Positions 7,735 to 13,713 of a stretch of DNA of 19,639 nucleotides are shown here, in pieces (within the stretch, counting starts at the first letter, position 1; every line of letters starts with the position of its first letter). Location: the NCBI GenBank assembly GCA_046704785.1, contig JBJKRF010000078.1, positions 1-19,639 of the forward strand. Direction: 5' to 3'. Under the pieces are notes generated by a model, which worked only from the letters and a program-made list of their open reading frames with translations, was not told the origin of the DNA and did not search any database. The stretch is from JBJKRF01 sp046704785. GTDB lineage: Bacteria; Chloroflexota; Anaerolineae; Anaerolineales; Villigracilaceae. A program made the translations under genes and the position numbers.

Positions 7735-8324
7735 TTGACCGTGATAACAACGGTCAGGATGGTGCCGAAGGGGGAGCCGTTATTGTTGGTGAGACGCCAG
7801 TAACCACTGTAGGTGTCAGGGCTGTTGGGCGCCGTCAAGTTAATGGAGACTTCGGTCTCCGCGTCAGGCTGAACGTCGCCGGTGAGAGCGGTGGTTTGGC
7901 CGCCGAGTTTGCTGCCATAAGCAAAGATGAGGTTGTATCCCTGCGTCCAGGTGCAAGTACCGGTGTTTTTGATTTTCCAGGTCTTGACGAATTGTTGGCC
8001 TGGGGTCATTTGGGTGCCGTCGGGAACGCTGGAATCTGAGACGAATTCCATGGCATCACAGATTATTCCAGTGGGCGTTGCCGTGATAGTGGGTGTTTCT
8101 GTAGGACCGGATGTAGGGGTAATCGTCGCTGTGAGCGTGGGCTCGAGCGTTGGCGGTACGGCAGAGACAGTCTGTGTGACGCCTGCAATAACCGTCTGAA
8201 CGACGGAAGTTTGTAAGGCGTTGATGTCCACCGGAGTGGCGGTGGGTTCGGTAGAACCACCCAGCGTGCAGGCAGTCAGGGAAAAGAGGAACAGGAGAAT
8301 CAGTATGGTTAATGTTTTTCTCAT
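7731..8324 (-). CDS. FW (NBR1 Ig-like) domain lipoprotein, paralog 1
   Basis: A 197-residue predicted lipoprotein: signal peptide MRKTLTILILLFLFSLTAC with lipobox LTAC (Cys19), a segment DINALQTSVVQTVIAGVTQ (33-51), a Thr/Pro-rich linker to about residue 87, then one FW domain (89-197). The domain shows C89, PDGT, PG, KTWKIKNTGTCTW (C124) and GYWRLTN, the hallmark of the family first described in eukaryotic NBR1. C89 and C124 could form a disulfide outside the cell. The frame is open to 8561, but ATG 8324 begins the signal peptide and has AGGTG five bases ahead. It is the shortest of five neighbouring paralogs and the only one fused into an operon: its TGA overlaps the queG ATG. The molecular role of bacterial FW domains is not established. 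Confidence 0.85.
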   Translation of the reverse strand: MRKTLTILILLFLFSLTACTLGGSTEPTATPVDINALQTSVVQTVIAGVTQTVSAVPPTLEPTLTATITPTSGPTETPTITATPTGIICDAMEFVSDSSVPDGTQMTPGQQFVKTWKIKNTGTCTWTQGYNLIFAYGSKLGGQTTALTGDVQPDAETEVSINLTAPNSPDTYSGYWRLTNNNGSPFGTILTVVITVK

Positions 8325-8438
8325 TGTGGCACCTGTTTTATCGAACAACTTGAAGCCGATTTTTCGGTTTCGGTGGAGAAAAGATGTGGACGGCTTCTTG
8401 AGGAACCCGGAGACTCCAGAAGAGAACCAGGCTCGACA

Positions 8439-8444
8439 ATTATA
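8439..8444 (-). promoter_or_regulatory. Consensus -10 box (TATAAT) for the lipoprotein-queG-rdgB operon
   Basis: On the minus strand TATAAT occurs at 8444-8439, about 115 bases upstream of the lipoprotein start. No convincing -35 hexamer is visible at 16-18 bases. The rest of the 8325-8730 gap holds this site, the hairpin at 8623-8651 and no gene. Confidence 0.4.
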
Positions 8445-8622
8445 CTGTACCCGCTTTGGAACACGACCCCCCGACTTTCCCGCTGCCCGGAAAACGGGCG
8501 CGATGAAGTGGCCGATGGGGCACCTGCAATGTGAAGCGCCGCGTGAGCAGATTCCGTCCACACGGCGCTCATGTTAGTGATTTGCGAAGTCCTCGCGTTT
8601 ATCCGCTGGACGGGAAAACGAT

Positions 8623-8651
8623 TTTGTCTCGCTGAGAATCAGTGAGACAAA
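8623..8651 (-). terminator. Hairpin terminator after FW lipoprotein paralog 2
   Basis: TTTGTCTCGCTGA (8623-8635), GAA, TCAGTGAGACAAA (8639-8651): a 13-bp stem with one mismatched position and a three-base loop, lying about 80 bases past the stop of the gene at 8731-9459. The minus strand continues with a short T-run (TCGTTTT), so termination is plausible but not certain. Confidence 0.55.
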
Positions 8652-8730
8652 GCAGATTTATGGGGGGTGGCTGGCACGAAGCGCCACATCCAGCGCATCT
8701 AGCCCTTCACCATGGGAAGCCACAATTTTT

Positions 8731-9459
8731 CTACGGCGAGACGTTGATGACTACGGTGAAGTCGGACCCAAACTGATTGCCCGAATCGTCGTACCAACTC
8801 CAATGACTGACGTGGTTCCCGGCGTTATAAGGCGCGCGCATGTCGATACCGATGTCTACGACAGCGCCCGCCTCGACGAACTGGTTGAGCTTGCGAATGA
8901 GATGGGGTTGCCCGTTGAAAGTTTCAGGAGACCAGCCCTGGAATACGAAGCCTTCGTCCCAACGGCAAGTGCCGGTGTTCTGCATGCGCCAGATTTTTTC
9001 GAACTTTTCTCCTGGTTTGAGAATCGTGCCATCGGGGATGGTGATATCGTTGATGTATTTCGAACGCAGGCAGCCGGTGGTCGTGTCTCCGCCGGCGGAA
9101 GCCACAGAAACCGGTGTGACAGACGGGATGACGGTGCCTGTCAGGAGGCTGGTCGCTTCGAGTGAGAGGGTCGGCGACTCGGAAATCTCCGGCGTGTCTG
9201 TCGCTACGCCAGGTTCCGCTGTATCTGTCGGCGCGGAGGCAAGTGTTGCGGAGGGTTGGGGCGACGGTGTGAAAGTGGAAGTGGCGGCAGCAGCGGCGTT
9301 GGTCAGTTGCACAAAAGCCGTGCTGGCGGCAGATGTCGAAATGGTATTCAAATCAGGGGTGGGTGTGCCGGAAGACGAATTTCCGAGGGTACAGCCAGTG
9401 AGCAGCACGATGGCGAAGATGATCAGGATATTCTGTGCTATTTTGTAGGTGCGTGGCAT
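8731..9459 (-). CDS. FW (NBR1 Ig-like) domain lipoprotein, paralog 2
   Basis: A 242-residue predicted lipoprotein with lipobox LLTGC (Cys23), a conserved stretch DLNTISTSAASTAFVQLTN (36-54), a long Ser/Thr/Pro/Ala-rich linker to about residue 128, and one FW domain (130-242). C130, IPDGTILKPG, KIWRMQNTGTCRW (C165) and SHWSWYDDSG fit the family. This copy differs from the other four in having KIW instead of KTW and a diverged second half. ATG 9459 is chosen over an in-frame TTG four codons upstream because GGAGGA precedes it. It has its own -10 box (9614-9619) and a hairpin behind it, so it appears to be a single-gene unit. Role unknown; presumably displayed on the cell surface. Confidence 0.83.
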   Translation of the reverse strand: MPRTYKIAQNILIIFAIVLLTGCTLGNSSSGTPTPDLNTISTSAASTAFVQLTNAAAAATSTFTPSPQPSATLASAPTDTAEPGVATDTPEISESPTLSLEATSLLTGTVIPSVTPVSVASAGGDTTTGCLRSKYINDITIPDGTILKPGEKFEKIWRMQNTGTCRWDEGFVFQGWSPETFNGQPHLIRKLNQFVEAGAVVDIGIDMRAPYNAGNHVSHWSWYDDSGNQFGSDFTVVINVSP

Positions 9460-9613
9460 AAAGTCCTCCAAAGTCCTTTCCTTCCATGATTCGGTTCTTC
9501 AATAAATAAGGGGGCGAGTGCGCGCAGCAGGTCTTGTTCTCCTTATTGATCAATCTCGTGACCGTCCACTTACCCCGCCGTCTCCAGATTAGTGAGATGT
9601 TACCATGACTAGA

Positions 9614-9619
9614 TTATAC
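9614..9619 (-). promoter_or_regulatory. Consensus -10 box (TATAAT) for FW lipoprotein paralog 2
   Basis: TATAAT on the minus strand at 9619-9614, about 155 bases ahead of the start at 9459. No clear -35 hexamer accompanies it. Apart from this box and the terminator of the next gene (9715-9753), nothing else is recognised in the 9460-9775 gap. Confidence 0.4.
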
Positions 9620-9714
9620 GGTTCTTTGGGGATTTTCGATGAGTGAATGTGCTTCCCTTTGAGTTTTGTGAGGATGAACTGCATCCCCCATGCTTTTAGC
9701 GGCACCCCAGAAAG

Positions 9715-9753
9715 AGGATGAGTTGGACAAAGCATACTTGTCCAGCTCATCCT
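9715..9753 (-). terminator. Long hairpin terminator after FW lipoprotein paralog 3
   Basis: AGGATGAGTTGGACAA (9715-9730), seven-base loop AGCATAC, TTGTCCAGCTCATCCT (9738-9753): 16 positions with one mismatch. It starts 23 bases after the TGA of the gene at 9776-11140. The following minus-strand sequence is only weakly T-rich, so it may act as a terminator or as a 3'-end stabilising stem. Confidence 0.6.
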
Positions 9754-9775
9754 AGGCGACGGAAGCGATAGCGCG

Positions 9776-11140
9776 TCAAGTAGCTGTTGCTGTTGGCGTG
9801 AGTGTAGGGGGGGATGTGGGGGTGGGCGTCCCGGTTACGGTGGGTGTAAGGCTTGGCGTGACCGTCATTGTGGCCGTTGGTGTACTTGTGGACGGCTGGG
9901 TCTGCGTGATGGTGGCAGTCTGGGACGGCGTAGGCGTGGGTGCGTTCGTCGAGGTGGGGGTCAAGGTTGGGGTGGCGGTTGGCGTCGGGGAAGGGGTGAT
10001 CAGGTTCGAGGGGCGTTCGATGCGTGGGCCTACCCACATGGCTGCGTCGTTGTAGTAAGAGCCGTTGGCGAGAACCGTCAGGATGAATTTGACGTTCTGT
10101 CCTGCCAGGCCATCCAGATCGACATCTGCCGTGTAGTAATTGCCTTCGTAGACTTCGTTGAATTGCCAGTACGTGTGGACCGTGCCGTTTCCAATCTGAT
10201 AATCGAGCCGGAAGATTACATTGCAGCCGGTGGCAAGGTACTGACAGTTGATGATGGAGCGAAAATGATCGCCGTCCTGAACTTTGAAGGCAGGATAATA
10301 GCCTTGCAGGTAGCCATTGTAGGTTTGTTCTGGAACCATGAGCAAACCGGGCTGGCCGCTCTTGGAGCCATTTTCTAGTTGGGCATCGGAATAGGTGATG
10401 GCGTAACCGTGTTTGCCGTTGACGTTGCCCGGGCAGCCCAGGTCTCCGGCCCCGCTACGCCAATCGGCATTGCAATAATTGGCTGCAAAGTCATACACCG
10501 TGGTCGTGCCGCCATTAACGGTAATGTCAACGTAGAAGGGGCTCTGGGCGGATGAGCCGAGGCCGAAAACTCCTCCGCCCGCGTTGCGTAGCATCCAGTA
10601 GCCGCGGTAGTCTCCTCGCGAGGCGGGTGCGGTCAGGTTTACAGAAAGGTCCACGTATTGGCCTGGGTTGACGTATCCGGGGAGGTTGACCGTGGAAGCA
10701 CCCATTGCGGTGCCGCTGGCAAAAACGAGAGCGTAGGAGGGCGTCCAGGTGCACGTCCCGATGTTTTGCAAGCGCCAGGTCTTGGTGAAGTCTGTGTCGG
10801 GCGCGAAGACGGTCCCATCGGGGACGGTCACGTCTGCAATGTAGGCGGCCCAATCACAATAACTGGATGGAACGGCGGCCTGGTAGCTGGTGGCGGTTGG
10901 GTAGAGTTGAGTGGTCTCCGGCGTCGAAGTCAACAATGGCGGAAGGGTGGGAAAAGACAGGGTCGGGAGTTCCGAATCCGTAGGGATCGATTGAGTCTGG
11001 AGCGCCTGTACCGTGGCCGCCTGGGCCGTATAGATTGCTTCGAGCGTCCCGGCTGCATTTGGCGTACTGGCAGGAAAATTGCAGGCATTTAATACTGCAA
11101 GAAGAAACAATATCACGAGTAATTTGATATAGTTGCGCAT
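9776..11140 (-). CDS. FW (NBR1 Ig-like) domain lipoprotein with second beta domain and Thr/Pro tail, paralog 3
   Basis: A 454-residue predicted lipoprotein, the largest of the five. Lipobox LNAC gives Cys20, followed by GTLEAIYTAQAATVQALQTQ (31-50) and a linker to about 93. The FW domain covers about 95-210 (C95, VPDGT, KTWRLQNIGTCTW with C130, GYWMLRN). A second domain at about 215-376 has several Cys and ends VKFILTVLANGSYYNDAAMWVGPRI; its end resembles beta-sandwich carbohydrate-binding modules such as NPCBM, but this is only a resemblance. Residues 381-454 are an almost pure Thr/Pro/Ser/Ala tail at the extreme C-terminus. The start has a very strong AGGAGGAGG site. It is a single-gene unit with its own hairpin. 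Function unknown; possibly surface glycan or cell-wall binding. Confidence 0.83.
   Translation of the reverse strand: MRNYIKLLVILFLLAVLNACNFPASTPNAAGTLEAIYTAQAATVQALQTQSIPTDSELPTLSFPTLPPLLTSTPETTQLYPTATSYQAAVPSSYCDWAAYIADVTVPDGTVFAPDTDFTKTWRLQNIGTCTWTPSYALVFASGTAMGASTVNLPGYVNPGQYVDLSVNLTAPASRGDYRGYWMLRNAGGGVFGLGSSAQSPFYVDITVNGGTTTVYDFAANYCNADWRSGAGDLGCPGNVNGKHGYAITYSDAQLENGSKSGQPGLLMVPEQTYNGYLQGYYPAFKVQDGDHFRSIINCQYLATGCNVIFRLDYQIGNGTVHTYWQFNEVYEGNYYTADVDLDGLAGQNVKFILTVLANGSYYNDAAMWVGPRIERPSNLITPSPTPTATPTLTPTSTNAPTPTPSQTATITQTQPSTSTPTATMTVTPSLTPTVTGTPTPTSPPTLTPTATAT
9779..10000 (-). repeat. Low-complexity Thr/Pro-coding region
   Basis: About 74 codons made almost wholly of TP, TA, TS and PTPT units encode the C-terminal tail of the lipoprotein at 9776-11140. 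On the plus strand it reads as GT-rich, GGGGGTGTGG-like sequence, which produces spurious plus-strand frames. Such runs are prone to length change between strains. Confidence 0.7.
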
Positions 11141-11252
11141 TGTAACCTCCTCCTAAAGAGGGAACAGCACACAGCTAGACGTATTATTCCACAAAAAAGT
11201 TCCGGGTCCAGACTCGCATGAATCGGGATGTGTGTTCCGTTAAATCGAGAAA

Positions 11253-11274
11253 GGCCGGAGCAAATACTCCGGCC
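11253..11274 (-). terminator. Rho-independent terminator after FW lipoprotein paralog 4
   Basis: GGCCGGAG (11253-11260), CAAATA, CTCCGGCC (11267-11274): a perfect 8-bp GC-rich stem with a six-base loop, seven bases past the stop of the gene at 11281-12255. The minus strand continues TTTCTCGATTTAA, a usable T-rich tail. Confidence 0.75.
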
Positions 11275-11280
11275 CGTGAG

Positions 11281-12255
11281 TCAAGGACAGTTCAGCGTTT
11301 GCGGCCCAAAGGTTTGATGATTGGGCTGGTCGATATAGAGATTGATGGAAAAGCCGCTTCCCGAAAGTGTTTGCGTGGTGTAGGCGAAGGTCTTCGTGCC
11401 GGCTGCGCTGAAGTCGATCGAGCCGTTGGGATTCTGTGGGGAGAAATCGTTGCTCTGCCATTCGTATGTGACGGTGCCGGCAGCGCTGGCCGTGATGGAC
11501 GTCGTGATGGTGTAACTTGTGGAAGAACATGAACTGCCGTGTGAGACGCTCATCTCGACATGGGTCACCGCAAAAGAGCTGCTGCTGCCTCCATTGTTGC
11601 CACCGTTGACCTGAATGTCAACGTAAAAAGATTTTCCCTGGTAGCCATCTACGACGGGCAGGAAGACGCCGCTTCCATTGCTCAAACGCCAGTAACCGCG
11701 ATAGCTGCCTCCATCGGACGGTGCCTTGAGGTCGACGGAGAGATCCACTTCCTGATTGGGGCCGACAATGCCCGACAGGGGAATGGAGGCGCGTCCGCTC
11801 ATCTGATCGCCGTTTTCGAAGACCAGCGAATAGGTCTGATCCCAGGCGCAGGTGCCGATGTTTTTCAGGCGCCAGGTCTTGGTAAAGGCGTCTCCCGGAT
11901 TGAGGTTTGTTCCGTCAGGGATGGTGACATCGGCGATGAACTCAGCCATATCGCAAACCGGGGTCGGACTGGGCGTAATGGGCTGGGGAGCATTTGTCGC
12001 CAGCACCTCCGTTGTGCCGGGGGCAGGCGTATCCGTAGCCAACGCAGAGGCGCTGGTTGGGGTATCTGCAGGCGCGGCGATCGTCGGTGTGCTTACCAGG
12101 GCGCTTTGCGTCAATTGAGCTTGGACAGTTTGAGCCGCCGCTGTGAAGACGGCGTTGGGATTATTCTGCTCGTTCTGGTTGGTTGGCAGGTTGCAGGATG
12201 CCAGCAACAACATCAGGAGTATGAGGGAATATAGAACACGTTGGCGGGTAAACAT
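11281..12255 (-). CDS. FW (NBR1 Ig-like) domain lipoprotein with C-terminal NCP domain, paralog 4
   Basis: A 324-residue predicted lipoprotein: signal peptide with lipobox LASC (Cys21), NPNAVFTAAAQTVQAQLTQ (32-50), Ser/Thr/Pro/Ala-rich linker to about 99, and FW domain about 101-217 (C101, IPDGT, KTWRLKNIGTCAW with C136, GYWRLSNGSG). A Gly/Asn/Ser spacer leads to a C-terminal beta-rich domain, about 228-324, which begins FAVTHV and ends LNCP. The same domain occurs in the next paralog (12580-13554), which is also exactly 324 residues long. I do not recognise a named family for it; two cysteines (C243 and C323) could pair. The start has AAGGAGGAACG ahead. Copy 2 of the dispersed leader element lies directly upstream, ending at the ribosome-binding site. 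Confidence 0.85.
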   Translation of the reverse strand: MFTRQRVLYSLILLMLLLASCNLPTNQNEQNNPNAVFTAAAQTVQAQLTQSALVSTPTIAAPADTPTSASALATDTPAPGTTEVLATNAPQPITPSPTPVCDMAEFIADVTIPDGTNLNPGDAFTKTWRLKNIGTCAWDQTYSLVFENGDQMSGRASIPLSGIVGPNQEVDLSVDLKAPSDGGSYRGYWRLSNGSGVFLPVVDGYQGKSFYVDIQVNGGNNGGSSSSFAVTHVEMSVSHGSSCSSTSYTITTSITASAAGTVTYEWQSNDFSPQNPNGSIDFSAAGTKTFAYTTQTLSGSGFSINLYIDQPNHQTFGPQTLNCP

Positions 12256-12263
12256 CGTTCCTC

Positions 12264-12350
12264 CTTGATGAAAGTGGAGAGCGCAAGACCTGTTTTTCGG
12301 GGAAGAAATTCAGAATACAACCCTACAACTTAAAGAAGTTGCGGTACTAG
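12264..12350 (-). repeat. Dispersed leader-like element, copy 2
   Basis: An 87-base minus-strand match to 4953-5040 (77 of 88 aligned positions). Here its 3' end runs right into the AAGGAGG ribosome-binding site of the lipoprotein gene that starts at 12255, so it forms the 5' untranslated leader. The hairpin AACTT-CTTT-AAGTT is conserved, with the change from copy 1 in the loop. The right-hand arm that could make the long-range stem in copy 1 is absent here. Confidence 0.7.
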
Positions 12351-12429
12351 GGAAATTTTACTCTTATTCCCTGAAAAATGACGAGGGGCGGGAGCCGGCA
12401 TGGTAAACCGGGAATTTCTTGAACCTGCT

Positions 12430-12445
12430 GGCTTCGCCGAAAGCC
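12430..12445 (-). other. Hairpin upstream of leader element copy 2
   Basis: On the minus strand GGCTTT-CGGC-GAAGCC forms a 6-bp stem (one wobble pair) with a four-base loop. Together with the preceding TTTACT and the shared CTTTCGG it resembles the hairpin at 4932-4951 in front of copy 1, but here it is 80 bases further from the element. The rest of the 12256-12579 gap holds the element, the terminator at 12521-12572 and short pieces resembling the element (12367-12378). Confidence 0.4.
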
Positions 12446-12520
12446 TAAAGAGTAAAAAATAGTCCTTTGAAATACTAGGACGGAAAATTGCCTGTGTAGG
12501 TTCCATATTCGACGAAGACT

Positions 12521-12572
12521 ACTTAAAACGATGAGCCGAGGCATTGGCCTGCCTCGGCTCATCGTTTTAAGT
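12521..12572. terminator. Very long perfect inverted repeat, terminator after FW lipoprotein paralog 5
   Basis: Arms 12521-12543 and 12550-12572 are perfect reverse complements over 23 bases, with the six-base loop TTGGCC. The GC-rich core GATGAGCCGAGGCA is flanked by AAAA and TTTT, so the structure can terminate transcription in both directions. It begins eight bases beyond the stop of the lipoprotein gene at 12580-13554. Confidence 0.8.
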
Positions 12573-12579
12573 CACCGGT

Positions 12580-13554
12580 CTATGGGCAATTGAAATTGAA
12601 GGTTAGTTTAGACCATACGATTGTGGAGCCTGCGACGGTCTTGAGGGCGACCCAGCGATCGATCTTTTGCGCCTCCGGATGCAGATTCCAGGTCCAATTA
12701 ACCTCCTTCGATCCGGCCCCGGCAAAGTGGACGGAACCTTTCACAGTGGTGCCGTCGTCGGGATTGCGTTCCCAATAATAATCTACGTCTCCTTCTCCAT
12801 CGGTCTGGATGGTTGCTGTAAATGTGAACGCCGTCCCTGAGGCCGGGCAGCCCTTGGCAGGGTTGCGGCTCATCGTGTAACTGACATTGGTCACGGCAAA
12901 GCTCTTCCCTTCGTTGCTGGAAACGGTAATCGAGACCGAAAGCGGAGCGTTGTAATCGCCCATGCCAATCGTCCCGCCGTAAGGGGTGACAATGCGCCAG
13001 TATCCGGTGTAAGGGCCCTCGGTGTCGGGCGCCGTCATATCGACAGAAAGGTCTACGGTCTGGTTGGGATAAACCGTCTGTGGCATTGGGATGGATGTAG
13101 TGGTCGTCATGGCTTCCCCCGACTGGAAGGCCAGGTGATACGTCGAATCCCAGGGGCAGGAGCCGCTGTTGAGCACCCGCCAGGTTTTCGTGAAGGTTGT
13201 TCCAGGAGCGATGATCATGGTATCAGGAATGGTAACGTCCTGGACGAAGTCGGCCTTGTAGCAAGGTATGGCCTGCGTTCCATTGCTCGCGACCGGTTGT
13301 GTGGTCACCGTGGGCTGTGTATTTGTGCCTTGTTGCGTAGGGGTCGCGGTAAACGCCGGGGTGGACGTTCCCTCACTGGTAGGTGTGGCTTGTATCGCCT
13401 GTTGAGTATATTGAGCCTGCACTGTCGCTACGGCTGATGTTGCAATGGCTGCCGCATCGGGGGTTGGTTGTGCAGGTGTAGCCACGCCGCAGGCACTTAC
13501 GAATAAAGCGAGCGCAGTCAGGAGCGAGAATAGTTTCAATACTTCGTGTTTCAT
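12580..13554 (-). CDS. FW (NBR1 Ig-like) domain lipoprotein with C-terminal NCP domain, paralog 5
   Basis: A 324-residue predicted lipoprotein with lipobox VSAC (Cys22), DAAAIATSAVATVQAQYTQ (33-51), a Thr/Gln/Pro-rich linker, and an FW domain about 98-212 (C98, VTIPD, KTWRVLNSGSCPW with C133, GYWRIVT). The usual PDGT is PDTM here. The C-terminal domain (about 218-324) starts SFAVTNV, has YYWERN and AGSKEVNWTW, and ends FNCP; it aligns with that of the neighbouring paralog at 11281-12255, pointing to a tandem duplication. The start ATG 13554 follows AAAGGAT, with an extended -10 promoter about 27 bases ahead. It is an independent unit closed by the 23-bp inverted repeat. Exact function unknown. 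Confidence 0.85.
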   Translation of the reverse strand: MKHEVLKLFSLLTALALFVSACGVATPAQPTPDAAAIATSAVATVQAQYTQQAIQATPTSEGTSTPAFTATPTQQGTNTQPTVTTQPVASNGTQAIPCYKADFVQDVTIPDTMIIAPGTTFTKTWRVLNSGSCPWDSTYHLAFQSGEAMTTTTSIPMPQTVYPNQTVDLSVDMTAPDTEGPYTGYWRIVTPYGGTIGMGDYNAPLSVSITVSSNEGKSFAVTNVSYTMSRNPAKGCPASGTAFTFTATIQTDGEGDVDYYWERNPDDGTTVKGSVHFAGAGSKEVNWTWNLHPEAQKIDRWVALKTVAGSTIVWSKLTFNFNCP

Positions 13555-13580
13555 TTATCATCCTTTCATAAGCGCGAATT

Positions 13581-13589
13581 ATTATAACA
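13581..13589 (-). promoter_or_regulatory. Extended -10 promoter for FW lipoprotein paralog 5
   Basis: The minus strand reads TGTTATAAT at 13589-13581, which is an extended -10 element (TG, one base, TATAAT). Such promoters work without a good -35, and none is obvious here. The predicted transcript would start about 20 bases before the ATG at 13554. Confidence 0.5.
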
Positions 13590-13658
13590 AAGCAAATGTG
13601 ATGTATGCAGAGGCCGCGACCTTTGCCAAGCGGGACGGCAGGGGGAATCAGTAAATAA

Positions 13659-13685
13659 AAACACGCCCAAACCTTGAGCGTGTTT
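13659..13685 (-). terminator. Rho-independent terminator after the solute-binding-like gene
   Basis: AAACACGC (13659-13666) pairs with GCGTGTTT (13678-13685), and inside the loop CAA and TTG can extend the stem after one mismatch. The minus strand continues TTTTATTTACT. It lies about 30 bases after the TAA of the gene at 13714-14937. Confidence 0.75.
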
Positions 13686-13713
13686 ATCGAACAACCCTAA
13701 AGAATAGAAAATT

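Noticed and set aside
8325..8561. N-terminal extension of FW lipoprotein paralog 1
   Set aside because: It would place 79 residues before an obvious signal peptide; ATG 8324 has a ribosome-binding site.
9798..10055. Plus-strand frame rich in Val and Gly (MSVGGDVGVGVPVTVG)
   Set aside because: It is the complement of the Thr/Pro-coding tail on the minus strand, a low-complexity artefact.
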